DNA of 64,000 nucleotides from Mesostigma viride (lineage: Eukaryota; Streptophyta; Mesostigmatophyceae; Mesostigmatales; Mesostigmataceae), in NCBI GenBank assembly GCA_009746045.1, contig RPFO01000072.1:3545237-3609236 (forward strand), given 5' to 3'. Under the pieces are notes generated by a model. It had not been told where the DNA came from. It was given only the letters and a program-made list of their open reading frames with translations, and searched no databases. How positions within the stretch are numbered: the stretch's first letter is position 1; each line of letters opens with the position of its first letter. Below, piece by piece: positions 19,041 through 28,361 of this stretch. The translations under genes and the position numbers were made by a program.

Positions 19041-20419
19041 ATGTCGGGCTGCCCTGTCCTTATTTTGCGAGCCAAGGGTCCTCAGGACGCTTCCTTGACG
19101 GTCGCGCCCACGAAGACGTTTTTTAAGGCTATCTATCCTCGCCACACTAATTTTTCGTTCGAAGACATGGAGGTTGTTTCCGTCGCTGGAAACCAGGGGT
19201 TCGGGCGTGAAGTGACTTTTCAGCTCCCAAAGAGCGGCGATCTTGTCACCCGCGCGTTTCTGTACATGGAAATCCCTCCCATCATCGAATGGGGCAATCC
19301 AGAATTTGGGAAGGCTTGGTGGAAGATCTTTGACCCGTTTCTAGACGACATTGCTCGTATCATGATAAAAAAGATCGAGTTCAAGGTTGGCGGGACAACC
19401 ATCGAAGAAATGACGGGAGAGTTTATGCACGTGTACGACCAGCTTAGCCGTGACCCTTCCACTTCTTACGTCGACAACACTCCGACGCGCCACGGCGGCA
19501 CTATCCTCGTGGACAACGGAGGACAGACTGGAATGACCAAGTCGCACATCTACGTCCCTCTCCAGTTTTCATTCTGTCTGGAGGACGGCATGGCTTTTCC
19601 CATGATCGCCCTTCAGTACCACGATGCCAAGATTGTCGTGACTCTTAACACGAAGGAAGCCATTTTCACCCAGGTTGTTGGTGGGCCTAACTATCCAGGG
19701 ACGAGTTTAGCAAAGGGCGTAGTCTCGTGGGACCATCCGGACATTGGAGGCCTGGGATATCGCGAGGCTATGATGAACGCTATGCCAGACATCACAAAGT
19801 TGCGCCTTTTGTGCCGGTTTGTTTACCTCGACGACTTTGAACGCAAGCAGTTCGCAGAGGAAAAGCACCAGTATCTTATCACAGAGACTCAGCACTACTC
19901 CCACTACGTTAGCGAGGGATCTGGTCTAGAGACCATCGGCCTCTCGTTTAGCCATCCAGTGAAGGAGTTGATCTTCTACTACAAGGCCGATAACCGTATG
20001 ATCGACCCTGCGCTGGCAACGGACCCACTGCCGCGTATTGGAACTTTACCAACAAGAATAGCAAGTTTGGAGACGGTCATCTTTTTGAGCGTTGCAACTT
20101 GTCTCTCAACTCGCAACAGATGTTTGGAGAAGGCCGTGACCCCATTTATTTCAGTTACGTCCTTCCTTTGCAATTCCACACTCGTCTTCCGAGCAACAAG
20201 CACGTATACGTGATCCCCTTTGCTCTGGAGCCTGAAAACTGGAAGCCAACGGGATCTCTGAACTTTAGTCGCATGGACACCGTAAAACTGTTGCTGCTAG
20301 GCCTTCAGAAGAACAGCGTGACACATCGACTCCCGAAGGGCGTCATCGAGATTTACGCCCGGTCTTTCAATGTCCTTGCAATCAGTTCTGGGATGGGAGG
20401 AAAGCGTTTTGCTTCGTAA
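19041..20419 (+). CDS. MCP: Major capsid protein 4 (frame broken once)
   Basis: Two frames (19041-20213 and 20099-20419) form one MCP of about 460 residues, the standard length. The N-terminal jelly roll has LRAKGPQDASLTVAPTKTFFKA, PRHTNFSFEDMEV, PKSGDLVTRAFLYMEI, IEFKVGGTTIEEMTGEFMHVYD and HGGTILVD. The C-terminal roll has CRFVYLDDFERKQFAEE, SHPVKELIFYYKADNR, then after the break GDGHLFERCNL, DPIYFSYVLPLQFHTR, PTGSLNFSRMDTVKL and the ending SGMGGKRFAS. The break lies at a CCC run (20024-20026) that seems one base short. PAT element 1 sits directly upstream, so the native promoter (AT-rich piece at 13668-13700) is now 5.3 kb away. Confidence 0.92.
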
Positions 20420-20445
20420 ATGTTTTATTTATCAACATGTATACA

Positions 20446-20750
20446 TGGACAGGAGGCCAAAAAAGATCGATCAATCTTCTGTGTTGGTCGTTAAAAAACC
20501 TTTGATAACCCATGTTGGTCGTCTTCCACCAGAAACGCCTCCAGCTTCCAAAGAAGAGTTAAAGCCGCGACGAGAAGTGTTCGAAATGATCACATGTCCT
20601 TCTTGTCAATCCCAGATCGCTCTGCGTCCAGTTTCTTCACCCGAGTATTCACGGCCTTTTTCGGGCCCATCATCTCGTCGTCGGAATCGCTCGCGTAATC
20701 TTTGTTATAATTCAGCCTCGCGTAGTTCCAAAATCGGGAAGACCCGATAG
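20446..20750 (+). CDS. Possible small gene overlapping the ATPase end
   Basis: A frame from ATG 20446 gives about 100 residues: a basic start (MDRRPKKIDQ), a Pro-rich middle and a single CPSC pair, then a run antisense to the packaging ATPase. The first 145 bases occupy the gap between MCP4 and the ATPase, and an AT-rich tract (ttttatttatcaaca) precedes it. The second half is Ser/Arg-rich and looks like shadow sequence. It may be a real short gene or chance; confidence is low. Confidence 0.25.
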
Positions 20751-21405
20751 TAAACCGGTCGTGTGGGACAGCCTTGTACCAAAAAATGACGTCTTCAATA
20801 CGATTTGACTCGCTTGTATGATCCACGACCAAGCATTCGTAATTGCGAGTGCATTGGTCCAAGATCTCACAAAACGCCTCAAAGGTAGGAATGACGCCGA
20901 AATAATTGCGATAGAGGCGTTCTCTGTTCATTATAATGTTTTCGCGGAGAGCAAACACGTAATCGATGTTGCTTCGAATATCCGGAGTCACGTCCATACT
21001 GTACTGGCTGATGAACAGCAGAAAAATCTTATAGTGCCGACCGTTTAACGCGATTTCACGCATGCACGGGTCGCGCATTACGCTTCGGTCATAAACGCAA
21101 TCGTCCATGACAACAAAACAGTTTTGAGCTTTGCCGAGTTTGCAAAGTTTTTTTTGGTTTTTGATCAGCGCTCGTAGTGCCGGTTTATTAAAGGATTCGT
21201 ACACAAAGAGTTCGGGGACGAATTTTTGCCAATGCCGATTTGAACCTTCGGTCCCTGACATAACGATCCCCGAAGGTATGTCACGCTTGTGGTACATTAT
21301 GTCCGTCGCGAGCGTTGTTTTACCCCCGCCTCGCTTTGAAACGATGCATACTACTTTGTCATTGCCCATTTTAGATGGGTCGAATTTCTTCAACTGAAGA
21401 TCCAT
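20590..21405 (-). CDS. A32: A32-like virion DNA packaging ATPase
   Basis: The protein has 271 residues and an intact frame. It has a Walker A motif at residues 23-31 (SKRGGGKTT), a Walker B at 97-102 (FVVMDD), and family segments IVMSGTEGSNRHWQKFVP, YKIFLLFISQYSMDVTPDIRSNIDYVFALREN and RLYRNYFG. This is the FtsK/HerA-type ATPase of NCLDVs that pumps the viral genome into the prohead. It is one of the most reliable NCLDV core markers, and its presence next to four MCPs and VLTF3 confirms the origin of this DNA. It ends convergently with MCP4. Confidence 0.95.
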   Translation of the reverse strand: MDLQLKKFDPSKMGNDKVVCIVSKRGGGKTTLATDIMYHKRDIPSGIVMSGTEGSNRHWQKFVPELFVYESFNKPALRALIKNQKKLCKLGKAQNCFVVMDDCVYDRSVMRDPCMREIALNGRHYKIFLLFISQYSMDVTPDIRSNIDYVFALRENIIMNRERLYRNYFGVIPTFEAFCEILDQCTRNYECLVVDHTSESNRIEDVIFWYKAVPHDRFTIGSSRFWNYARLNYNKDYASDSDDEMMGPKKAVNTRVKKLDAERSGIDKKDM

Positions 21406-21474
21406 GTCTCTAACGTGCTATATCATGACAGGAACAAAATCAAACTAGTTTCAGACGAGCTAGGTCTTCCATTT

Positions 21475-22188
21475 CTAAATGCGCACAATAATGTCCTGAT
21501 CGTAACGATAAAATGACACGTTTAAACCGCTCGAAAGCGCAGTTCGCATCCATTCTCTTTGGTGCCATTCCTCTGCTTTGTCTTTTGATGTTTCGTCACG
21601 CGTTTTGTTGTACTTTCTAGCGAATTCGTCTTGAAGCATTGTGAATTTTTTAATAATTGCATTAGAAATCCGTTTAGTTTGAGACCGCAAAAGTAACAAA
21701 AGTCGAGGAGATAAAGACATCACGAACACTCCGTCGTGATTAAACACCATGTGAGAGATGTTCTCAGTCTTCGCGTCGTTCACCAATATTCCTACATCTG
21801 TGTCGCTCGGACTCGACAAGGAACAGTCTGTCATGCCGCACTTCTGAGGGTGCGTGTGCCACTCAAATGTTCCGTGCGGTATCTCCACGTCATTGGAGTG
21901 ACCAAAAGGGGTCGTTGTAAACCGATGTAGAACACCTTGCGAGTCAGGAACAAATGTCCCTCCGATTTCTTTTCCCGATTGTAAACTCGAACGTATGAAC
22001 TGAACATCCGATTTTGAAACTACAAAAACATTACGCGAGTTACCGGAAATTATTTTTCGACCGTCCGGTAACATTTGAACTGGCAGAAGCTCTCCTGCAC
22101 GAGGCATTACAACGTATAGATTCTCCGGACATTTTATAACGTTAAAAACCGTCGTCGATGACGTCCGCCTCTTCGTCCTCGTCATCAA
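21475..22188 (-). CDS. JAMM/MPN-type putative metalloprotease
   Basis: The frame codes for up to 237 residues. It shows the pieces of a JAMM zinc site: E74 in GKEIGGTFVPD, H111-T-H113-P, and S126-P-S-D129 about 15 residues later, close to the E...HxHP...SxxD pattern of JAB1/MPN/Mov34 enzymes that remove ubiquitin or cut similar tails. The Cys-containing loop between HTHP and SPSD is longer than usual. The C-terminal third is a basic helical region without a known domain. The listed start overlaps the upstream gene by 47 bases; a start at residue 28 (MPRAGELL) would leave the JAMM part complete. Activity is not proven, but all metal ligands seem present. Confidence 0.65.
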   Translation of the reverse strand: MMTRTKRRTSSTTVFNVIKCPENLYVVMPRAGELLPVQMLPDGRKIISGNSRNVFVVSKSDVQFIRSSLQSGKEIGGTFVPDSQGVLHRFTTTPFGHSNDVEIPHGTFEWHTHPQKCGMTDCSLSSPSDTDVGILVNDAKTENISHMVFNHDGVFVMSLSPRLLLLLRSQTKRISNAIIKKFTMLQDEFARKYNKTRDETSKDKAEEWHQREWMRTALSSGLNVSFYRYDQDIIVRI

Positions 22189-22921
22189 ACTGCACTCTGT
22201 TACCGCTTGGTTTCATGTTGCGCTTTGCAACAGAAACACTCCGCAGTGCATCCTCTCCTTCGTCCGCCTTGTCCTCTAGTTCCGCGCAAACGTCGTCTTC
22301 GAGTTCCTCTCCTCCGCGGAAAGTGTCTCTCTCCAGCATATCACCCATGTACTCCTTCAAAATGTCGTCGATTGGCATCAGAGTGTGAACTGCATTCCGC
22401 ACCGCCTCGCGAATGTAGCCGCAAAGATTCCGGCGATGAAGTTTGTACGTACTATCTCCTGTATCTGTTACAAAAAAGTCCATGTCGTCCAAAATGTCCG
22501 ATCCTATGTTCTTCATCACAAGATGGACAAATTTTGTCGCAGACGGTACTCTGACCTTCATTGTTTGGTTTGGATCCTTTGACATTCGAATCGACCCCAT
22601 TATCATGCTCGTGCATACAAAGTAGGCTTTCAGGAGATCACGAAAGTACGGCATCGCGTCCATGACGTTCTCGGTCTCCTCTTCGACGACATCGGGCGTC
22701 CATTCGGTAATCTCGTTCAAAAGTTGTTCGAAGGCGTCCAAAGGGTCCATGCCGAGTTTTTCTGACGCTTCCATGGCATCGTTGAGAATTTGTTTGAGGG
22801 ACTCAAAAATTGGTTCCGTGAGACCCCTTTCCAGCTGATCGACATACTCTTTCTTGCTATCGACTAGCACGTTAATATTCACAACGGGGTCCGAAGACGA
22901 CTGCGCCGGGCGATGACTCAT
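22142..22921 (-). CDS. Unknown NCLDV-type protein with acidic tail
   Basis: The protein has 259 residues. It is mostly alpha-helical by composition (NINVLVDSKKEYVDQLERGL, FESLKQILNDAMEA, YFRDLLKAYFVCTSMIMGSIRM), with a Lys/Arg-poor middle and a strongly acidic C-terminus (EELEDDVCAELEDKADEGED, DDEDEEADVIDDGF). No motif of known function is seen. It is intact and part of a minus-strand run of five genes upstream of the packaging ATPase, so a structural or assembly role is likely but unproven. Confidence 0.7.
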   Translation of the reverse strand: MSHRPAQSSSDPVVNINVLVDSKKEYVDQLERGLTEPIFESLKQILNDAMEASEKLGMDPLDAFEQLLNEITEWTPDVVEEETENVMDAMPYFRDLLKAYFVCTSMIMGSIRMSKDPNQTMKVRVPSATKFVHLVMKNIGSDILDDMDFFVTDTGDSTYKLHRRNLCGYIREAVRNAVHTLMPIDDILKEYMGDMLERDTFRGGEELEDDVCAELEDKADEGEDALRSVSVAKRNMKPSGNRVQFDDEDEEADVIDDGF

Positions 22922-23267
22922 GGTTTAGAGTTTGCGAACAAAATTTAACATCACTTCGAGACGAACGAGATAAATAACGACATCTCAAGTCCTCTGCTTC
23001 TTTCTCCGCGCGAAGGGCTCGATCCTCGAGAGACAATAGAGTCTTTCTCATTCGTTCGGATGGATTCGAGTAGTGTGAAAAGTTCGGAAAATCTCCGTGG
23101 TGCATAGTTGGCAAGTTCAACAGAGAACGATAATACCTACACTCATCGCGAGACTTGCCGATTCGAGAAATGTAATGATGCCTGGCCGTTTGAAAGTCCT
23201 CGTACATGCCCATTGTCGAACTGCTGTTTTCGCCAACGAATGTTTTTTCATGTATCATGACGAACAT
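22872..23267 (-). CDS. Small unknown charged protein
   Basis: The frame gives 131 residues from 23267, one base from the end of the next upstream gene; an internal start at MGMYEDF would give about 113. It contains a His/Tyr-rich piece (TARHHYISRIGKSRDECRYYR) and a coiled-coil-like segment (LLSLEDRALRAEKEAEDLRC). The 3' end overlaps the following gene by 50 bases. The tight head-to-tail packing supports a real gene; function unknown. Confidence 0.5.
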   Translation of the reverse strand: MFVMIHEKTFVGENSSSTMGMYEDFQTARHHYISRIGKSRDECRYYRSLLNLPTMHHGDFPNFSHYSNPSERMRKTLLSLEDRALRAEKEAEDLRCRYLSRSSRSDVKFCSQTLNHESSPGAVVFGPRCEY

Positions 23268-23711
23268 CTACTTTCGGAAAGTCAGCGCGAGCTGAACAAG
23301 ACCCCAAACAACGACCCCTGAGACAGCTCCTGCAAGATGAACCCTCATCTTGCTGATCTCTCCCGACTTCTTGTCTTCAAACCAACGGGGCTGATACTTA
23401 GGGACTAACTTGATGACGCCAATCGCGGCGATAACACCAGCGCACAATGCCGGAATAGAAAAACCGCGTTTTACACCCCACCCGCGGGTGGCATGATTCG
23501 TCGGCAGAGGTTCTTTCGCAGTAGTGATGTCCATCACGTCCGAATCGTATCTTTCTGGAATCCGAGCCGCTGGACGTTCGCGAACCATAGCAGGTACCGA
23601 TGGTTCGACGATCGATTCCCTCATCGCGGGTGCAGGAGTGGGAACAACTACCGGGTCTGCGGCAATCGCAGTGCCCCGTCGAGCAGCGCGGGTCATTTCG
23701 GTGAGACTCAT
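23268..23711 (-). CDS. Small membrane protein with Pro/Ala-rich N-terminus
   Basis: The protein has 147 residues. The first ~80 are polar and Pro/Ala-rich; two membrane segments follow (SIPALCAGVIAAIGVIKLV near 85-103 and LAGAVSGVVVWGLVQLAL near 126-143). An AT-rich tract with a run of A and a tataccattat element lies just upstream of the start. It has the layout of NCLDV inner-membrane virion proteins: soluble N-terminus and short C-terminal hairpin. No family name can be given. Confidence 0.65.
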   Translation of the reverse strand: MSLTEMTRAARRGTAIAADPVVVPTPAPAMRESIVEPSVPAMVRERPAARIPERYDSDVMDITTAKEPLPTNHATRGWGVKRGFSIPALCAGVIAAIGVIKLVPKYQPRWFEDKKSGEISKMRVHLAGAVSGVVVWGLVQLALTFRK

Positions 23712-23760
23712 AATGGTATATGTTTACCTCTGTGGCAAAAAAAAGACATTGATAAACGCG

Positions 23761-24309
23761 TCAATCATAACTAGTAAAATCGGGTTTGTCCAGGTCCCAT
23801 TGAGGGGCCACGTCGTCTGGCGTGGACACTTTGTCCTCCGCACACGAACTGCGCTCTTCTTTTGAAGACATGAAAGGATTGTACGGCTCGCGTTTCCAAA
23901 CGGGGACAAGAGACTTTTCGTAGCACTCCCCGTGATAAAAAGCGAAAAGTCGGGTGTGAGACATGGGTACCATCTCCTGCACCTTCCCACTAGGCATCGG
24001 GATTCGACAATATTGACAACCGACCCATCCGTGACCCGGTTCACTTTCCATCCAATCGCGCATTATGACGCATCCATCAATTATTTCCCCCCCTCCATTT
24101 TCTATGTAGTTTCGCAAAATAGTTTTTTCTTCTTCTGACAGATCGCTTTTTCTCGAAACACCGCGGACAAAACACAAACGCGACAACCCTCCTCGGTCAT
24201 GCATCAAGCGACTCGAGTGACGCTCTTTGTATCTCGCAGTGACGGCAGTCCAATAAGTGTCAGCCGCTTTTTTGTTTTCGGCGAGCTCGTTTACGCGCGT
24301 TTCCTTCAT
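23761..24309 (-). CDS. Unknown protein with Cys/His pairs
   Basis: The protein has 182 residues. It has a possible zinc-binding set: C-x-x-C in GCQYCRIPMP and H-x-x-x-C in FYHGECYEK, about 35 residues apart. An N-terminal helical region contains LSEEEKTILRNYIENGGG; the C-terminus is acidic. The spacing CxxC...HxxxC could form a zinc finger or treble-clef fold, but I cannot assign a family. The gene is intact and sits between two minus-strand genes. Confidence 0.6.
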   Translation of the reverse strand: MKETRVNELAENKKAADTYWTAVTARYKERHSSRLMHDRGGLSRLCFVRGVSRKSDLSEEEKTILRNYIENGGGEIIDGCVIMRDWMESEPGHGWVGCQYCRIPMPSGKVQEMVPMSHTRLFAFYHGECYEKSLVPVWKREPYNPFMSSKEERSSCAEDKVSTPDDVAPQWDLDKPDFTSYD

Positions 24310-24346
24310 ACACCACGACGTCTACCGAAGCCACGAACATATTTTT

Positions 24347-25831
24347 TTACCTCCGCCTAACGGTGCGCTTCCGAACACCTGTCTTGCCGGTTCGCCGACG
24401 TACCCTCCGAGCCGCGCCCGAGTGGAAGTTAGGAAGGGGCATCCCGTCGTTAGAAGGCAATCCACCACCCGCGTAACCAGACGGACCGCCGAAAAGGTCT
24501 TTTGACATTTTAGACCTTGCGCAAACAGGACCGTACACGGCATTCGGATTTTCGACAACGGACCCGTCGGCTGCGACGATATACGGGTCCACGATGCGCA
24601 ACTTGTCCTGGGCGTTCTTGGTCGCAGGGTCGACGTTGAAAAAGACAGCGCCGTAACCTGACCCGCAAGACGGCTGGGGAAGACCACTGACACGATAATC
24701 GGCGTCGACCAAGTCTGCGAACGCCCTCCATGGCTCAGAAAGGTGGACACCCTTGACCAATGCCAACGCTCCCGCATTTCGCCACCACGAGTCGATCTGG
24801 TTCAAAATGGCGGTGCGCATACGATTAAAAGCAAGCAAATCCCTTCGGATAAAAGGTTTAAGGTAATTTTTCGTAGTTAGTGGAATGTTGGACTTGTCTG
24901 TCCAATCGTTCAGATTGAGAACCTGTTTCAAGTGCTTTGGAGCTAGCTCTACAAGATCTTTTTTATCGAATTTGTCCTTAAACAAAAGAGGAATCAGCTT
25001 GGATGGAAAAGAATCAAGAGAAGGAACATCATCAACGGCACCTGTAACCTTATCATCACCGGCCTCTGCTTTTTTGTTATACATTGGCAAATAGCTTACC
25101 CCGGTTTTCCAGACGGTGATCTGCGTGGCATAGCTAGTGGCGTGAGGCCCAGGGGCAAATATTTCGATGCGTTGCTTCCCTTTGTAATTTGAAATAATGG
25201 TTTTTTCCGGTTTAGTACTATTGTCTTTCATCAAAAATGTATCTCCTTGCATGCCGACAATTATTTCTCCATTGTCTGTTGAAACTGTAAAGTCAACATC
25301 ATTACCCTTCGTAGGCGGATTTTTTAGCTCCAGATTCGATATGATTCGCAAAGTGTTCAGCGGGATTCGGTGGAGATAAACAGCGTCTGGGGCCCATTGT
25401 CCATCCGTCGCTTCGGGTTTTACACCCGGCGCGAGTTTCTGTCCCTTGTGTTCGAGAGCTACGAATCCGCGCAAAAGAGTGACGATCTTTCCGATCTGTG
25501 CGCGACTTGTGTCCGCTAGCAAAGAAGACGTCGCGTTATTTACGCGATCCGTGATATCCCTCATCAAGTTCGCAAGTATATCGTACAAGTACACGCCAGT
25601 CACAAACGTCTTTAGTTTCCCTATAAGAGCCGGATCGTCGTCGATGATGTTATGCGTGTACATTCTACCTTCTTCAATCTTGAAAGCAATGTTAGGAATA
25701 TAGCGCTTGATTTTTTGAAGCTCGTATCCTGTAAAAATACGACCTGCAAGATCTTCTATGCGCGCTTGCGATTGCGCGGACCTTCCCGTAGGTGTCGAGA
25801 CGGCAGTAAACAGCGGGTACGAAGAGGACAT
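24347..25831 (-). CDS. Structural-type protein, intact member of a paralogue pair
   Basis: The protein has 494 residues. The N-terminal ~120 residues are helical and well conserved in the split paralogue next door (FTGYELQKIKRYIPNIAFKI, VYLYDILANLMRDI). The middle is beta-rich, and the last ~170 residues are again shared (FIRRDLLAFNRMRTAILNQID, CGSGYGAVFFNVDP, IVDPYIVAADG). The C-terminus ends in an Arg/Lys-rich tail (RRVRRRTGKTGVRKRTVRRR), suggesting nucleic-acid contact. No known family is recognised. A box tgttattataaaa (25844-25856) lies upstream of the start. High conservation between the copies except for the central region suggests a shared scaffold role, perhaps in the virion core. 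Confidence 0.7.
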   Translation of the reverse strand: MSSSYPLFTAVSTPTGRSAQSQARIEDLAGRIFTGYELQKIKRYIPNIAFKIEEGRMYTHNIIDDDPALIGKLKTFVTGVYLYDILANLMRDITDRVNNATSSLLADTSRAQIGKIVTLLRGFVALEHKGQKLAPGVKPEATDGQWAPDAVYLHRIPLNTLRIISNLELKNPPTKGNDVDFTVSTDNGEIIVGMQGDTFLMKDNSTKPEKTIISNYKGKQRIEIFAPGPHATSYATQITVWKTGVSYLPMYNKKAEAGDDKVTGAVDDVPSLDSFPSKLIPLLFKDKFDKKDLVELAPKHLKQVLNLNDWTDKSNIPLTTKNYLKPFIRRDLLAFNRMRTAILNQIDSWWRNAGALALVKGVHLSEPWRAFADLVDADYRVSGLPQPSCGSGYGAVFFNVDPATKNAQDKLRIVDPYIVAADGSVVENPNAVYGPVCARSKMSKDLFGGPSGYAGGGLPSNDGMPLPNFHSGAARRVRRRTGKTGVRKRTVRRR

Positions 25832-25863
25832 TAGTCTATACCTATGTTATTATAAAAAAAAGT

Positions 25864-26499
25864 TTATCTTCGCCTCTTGGTCGATTTCTTCCTATGAACG
25901 CGCCTTGCTTGATTCACGTGAAAGTTGGCAGCGTATCCGCTAGAAGTACCTAAGGAAGGGCCGTTTAACAGATCCGATGCAACACGTTGTCTCTGACAAT
26001 ACGGACCGTACAATGCGCGAGGGTTTTCAACCAGAGCCCCGTCGGCGGAGACGATATATGGATCGACAATCTTCGCCTTCGAGTTTGTCCGCGGATCTGC
26101 GTCAAAGTACACTGCTCCGTACCCCGGACCGCAATTGTACTGCGGAATACCCGTCACACGCTGATCCGCGATCGCCAATTTGTGGAGGTAAGGCGCGTAG
26201 TTATCCTTCTCGATTACTCCGTCTAAACTCTTCAAAGCCCCAACGGACCTGCTCCAAGTGTCCAGCATGTTCAAAATGGCAACGCGCATTCTATTGAACG
26301 CGAGAATGTCCCGCCGAATAAACTTTGCGATTCTGTTCGAAAAAGATGTTGCAGTCGGAACATCCAATGCGGATCGGATCTTTTTCAAGTGATGATCTGC
26401 GTACTCTGTGATATCCACCGTGTCAGCTGCCAGATCGTAAATAACATTGCCCGGAATACTGTCTCGCGAAGGTCCTCCCGTAACACTATTTCTATTGAC
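25864..26499 (-). pseudogene. Split paralogue, C-terminal half
   Basis: This frame, open from the PAT element border near 26499 to a stop at 25864, continues the gene whose N-terminal half is at 39598-40228. It carries the segments shared with the intact copy at 24347: FIRRDILAFNRMRVAILNMLD, CGPGYGAVYFDADP, IVDPYIVSADG and NPRALYGPYCQRQ, and ends in an Arg/Lys-rich tail (RRVHRKKSTKRRR). The first ATG-like codon (a GTG at 26418) is only an artefact of the break; residues before it still align (SRDSIPGN...). The insertion of PAT element 2 separates the halves by 13.1 kb, so no full protein can be made from one exon. Confidence 0.85.
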
Positions 26500-26517
26500 C
26501 GAGGGAGGGCGGGTGGG

Positions 26518-26898
26518 AAAACAAAAGAGACCGCCATGAGCTAGGTGAGCAAGCTTTTATCGTGTTTCAAGGCCAACGGCTCTCTACCAACGGCCAGATC
26601 CGGCAACGGCCTCTAAACAGTTTTAGCCGTCAAGTTTTACTTCAGATATTGCCTGTTGCAAACCCGTCCGCAATCACAGATCTGCTAGGAGAACCTAGAC
26701 GCAAAAATCCGTCGTCAAGGTACTCAGCACACCGTCAAGGTATGGGCCGCAACAATTAGGCCATATCTTCCGTAATACTCGTACACTAGAAGCCTAATCA
26801 ACCTTATTACGATCACATCACCCAGCTCTATTTCACCTAGCATCAGCGGCTCCCCTTCCGTATCACTATAAAGAAACTATGTTCAGAGAACCCCGATT
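26518..26898 (+). repeat. PAT element 2, repeat A2
   Basis: This 381-base direct repeat begins aaaacaaaagagaccgcc and ends gagaaccccgatt. It matches 39217-39597 over its whole length by eye. The next 208 bases (26899-27106) are non-coding and hold the 3' tail of the element. Confidence 0.9.
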
Positions 26899-27106
26899 CT
26901 ATTAACCGTGGAACTCCAGGGTAACCAGACTCTTTATTAAAACAATAAGTAGAGCACATCGGGAAGTGGCCCTCAACTGGCCATCCTTACCCATGGGAAC
27001 ACTTTATGTCCAAAAAGGCTAGCCTTACCCTTACATCCCTCCCTGGCGACCCAAGCCAGGGGCAAAACAAAAACCGGTGGACGCATAAGACAAGAATGAA
27101 GGGAAC

Positions 27107-27718
27107 TTAAGAGGAAGGCAGAGAAAAGACGCTCCGCCAAATGCGCGGGGGGCAGGCGGCGATAGCCCGAACCAGGGCGTCAGGAAGGGTGAGGGCCAAG
27201 CTCCGGTGCAATCCCACATAGTGGGCGACAGTTTTGCTGCTGCGCCAGCGACCCCGATGCTGAATATCAGCCATGCTGCGCTGCCGCAAAAAATCATAGG
27301 TAGCCCCCCCATGCCGCAGCCCGTGAATGGTAAACACCGTGTCGACCCCCAAAGCTTGCGTGGCCTGATGCCAAACCCGGCTGAACTGGGCATAATCGTA
27401 AGGGAACACCCGCTCCCAGGCCGCCTTGCCACGCATACAAGCCCGCAAGAGGGTCTCAGTCATGACATCCTCGATCACCACAGACTGCACCTCCCCCTTA
27501 GCCGTCTTAGCTGACATCAACAACAAGGCGCCCCGCTGCGAACCCCGCAACCGAACATCAGGCTGCAAGCGCACATGGCCGACCAACAGGTTGAGCGCCT
27601 CCGATACCCGCAGGTATTGTTGGAAAATAACGATGACCATCATAGCCGCACGAGGCTGCCGCTGGAGCACCATAGTACAAGCAAGCGCAAACGCAGCCTC
27701 CCATGGAATGGGGGGGGG
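27107..27718 (-). pseudogene. PAT element 2 ORF2, tyrosine recombinase part (separated)
   Basis: The frame is open from the LTR border at 27718 to a stop at 27107. It carries IFQQYLRVSEALNLLVG (first catalytic Arg), TIHGLRHGGATYDFL (H-x-x-R) and HRGRWRSSKTVAHYVGLHRSL (catalytic Tyr region), so all key recombinase residues are present. The same organisation occurs in element 1. Upstream it continues in frame with a Pro-rich linker that joins to the RT-RNase H part beyond the LTR element at 35570. The LTR insertion breaks the ORF, so the element cannot make its recombinase from this copy. Confidence 0.85.
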
Positions 27719-28334
27719 AGTTAACGTAAAGGATTTACGTTAGATGGATAGAGATTGTTACGCTCTTTCCAACGGCACCTTGAACGCCTCATTTGGTTAA
27801 GGAACGTAAAAGTTATGACGTTTCCTAGGCTGTGCCGACAGTACCCGGCGCGCCACTGTGGGCGCGTACGGACACAGGATGTACAAGTGTCACTTTGATA
27901 GTCCGCAGGACGTTGACAGGACTTGTACAGGACTTGATGGTCAATTGATAGGTAGGCGCACTGTAGCGCGCCAGGACCTATGAGACAATTGATGCTGACT
28001 AGTGTACGGATAGGTCCACAGGACTAGCCGTATGGACAATTGATAGATCTGCGCGCCAAAGGCGTGCCAGAGTCTGTGTAATCAATTGATTGACAGTTCA
28101 GCTGTGACAGTGCAGCTGAATACTTGGACGCGTCCCTAGCAAGCTATATGTGTGACTTGGTCGCACCGGGACGCTAGCTCTTGCGTGCACGCTCTCTTGG
28201 CATAACGACCCTGTCGTCTGTGCTACGTGCAGTCTCGGACTTGACGTGACTTACGTCTGTGTTTGCTCATTATAATAAAGGCAACTTTCCTGCAAGAGCC
28301 ATGGATTCCCTCGGTGGTAAACTCTCATTCAACT
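27719..28334 (+). repeat. Left LTR
   Basis: The repeat is 616 bases and starts AGTTAACGTAAAGG. It contains many short palindromic-looking tcaattgat and ggcgcgcc words and, near its end, a promoter-like cattataataaagg followed by an ATG. It differs from the right LTR at two positions that I noticed (cttgcgtgc versus cttgtgtgc; ggacttgac versus ggacctgac). Confidence 0.9.
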
Positions 28335-28361
28335 CGTATTACAATCTTCGTACCAAGAAAA

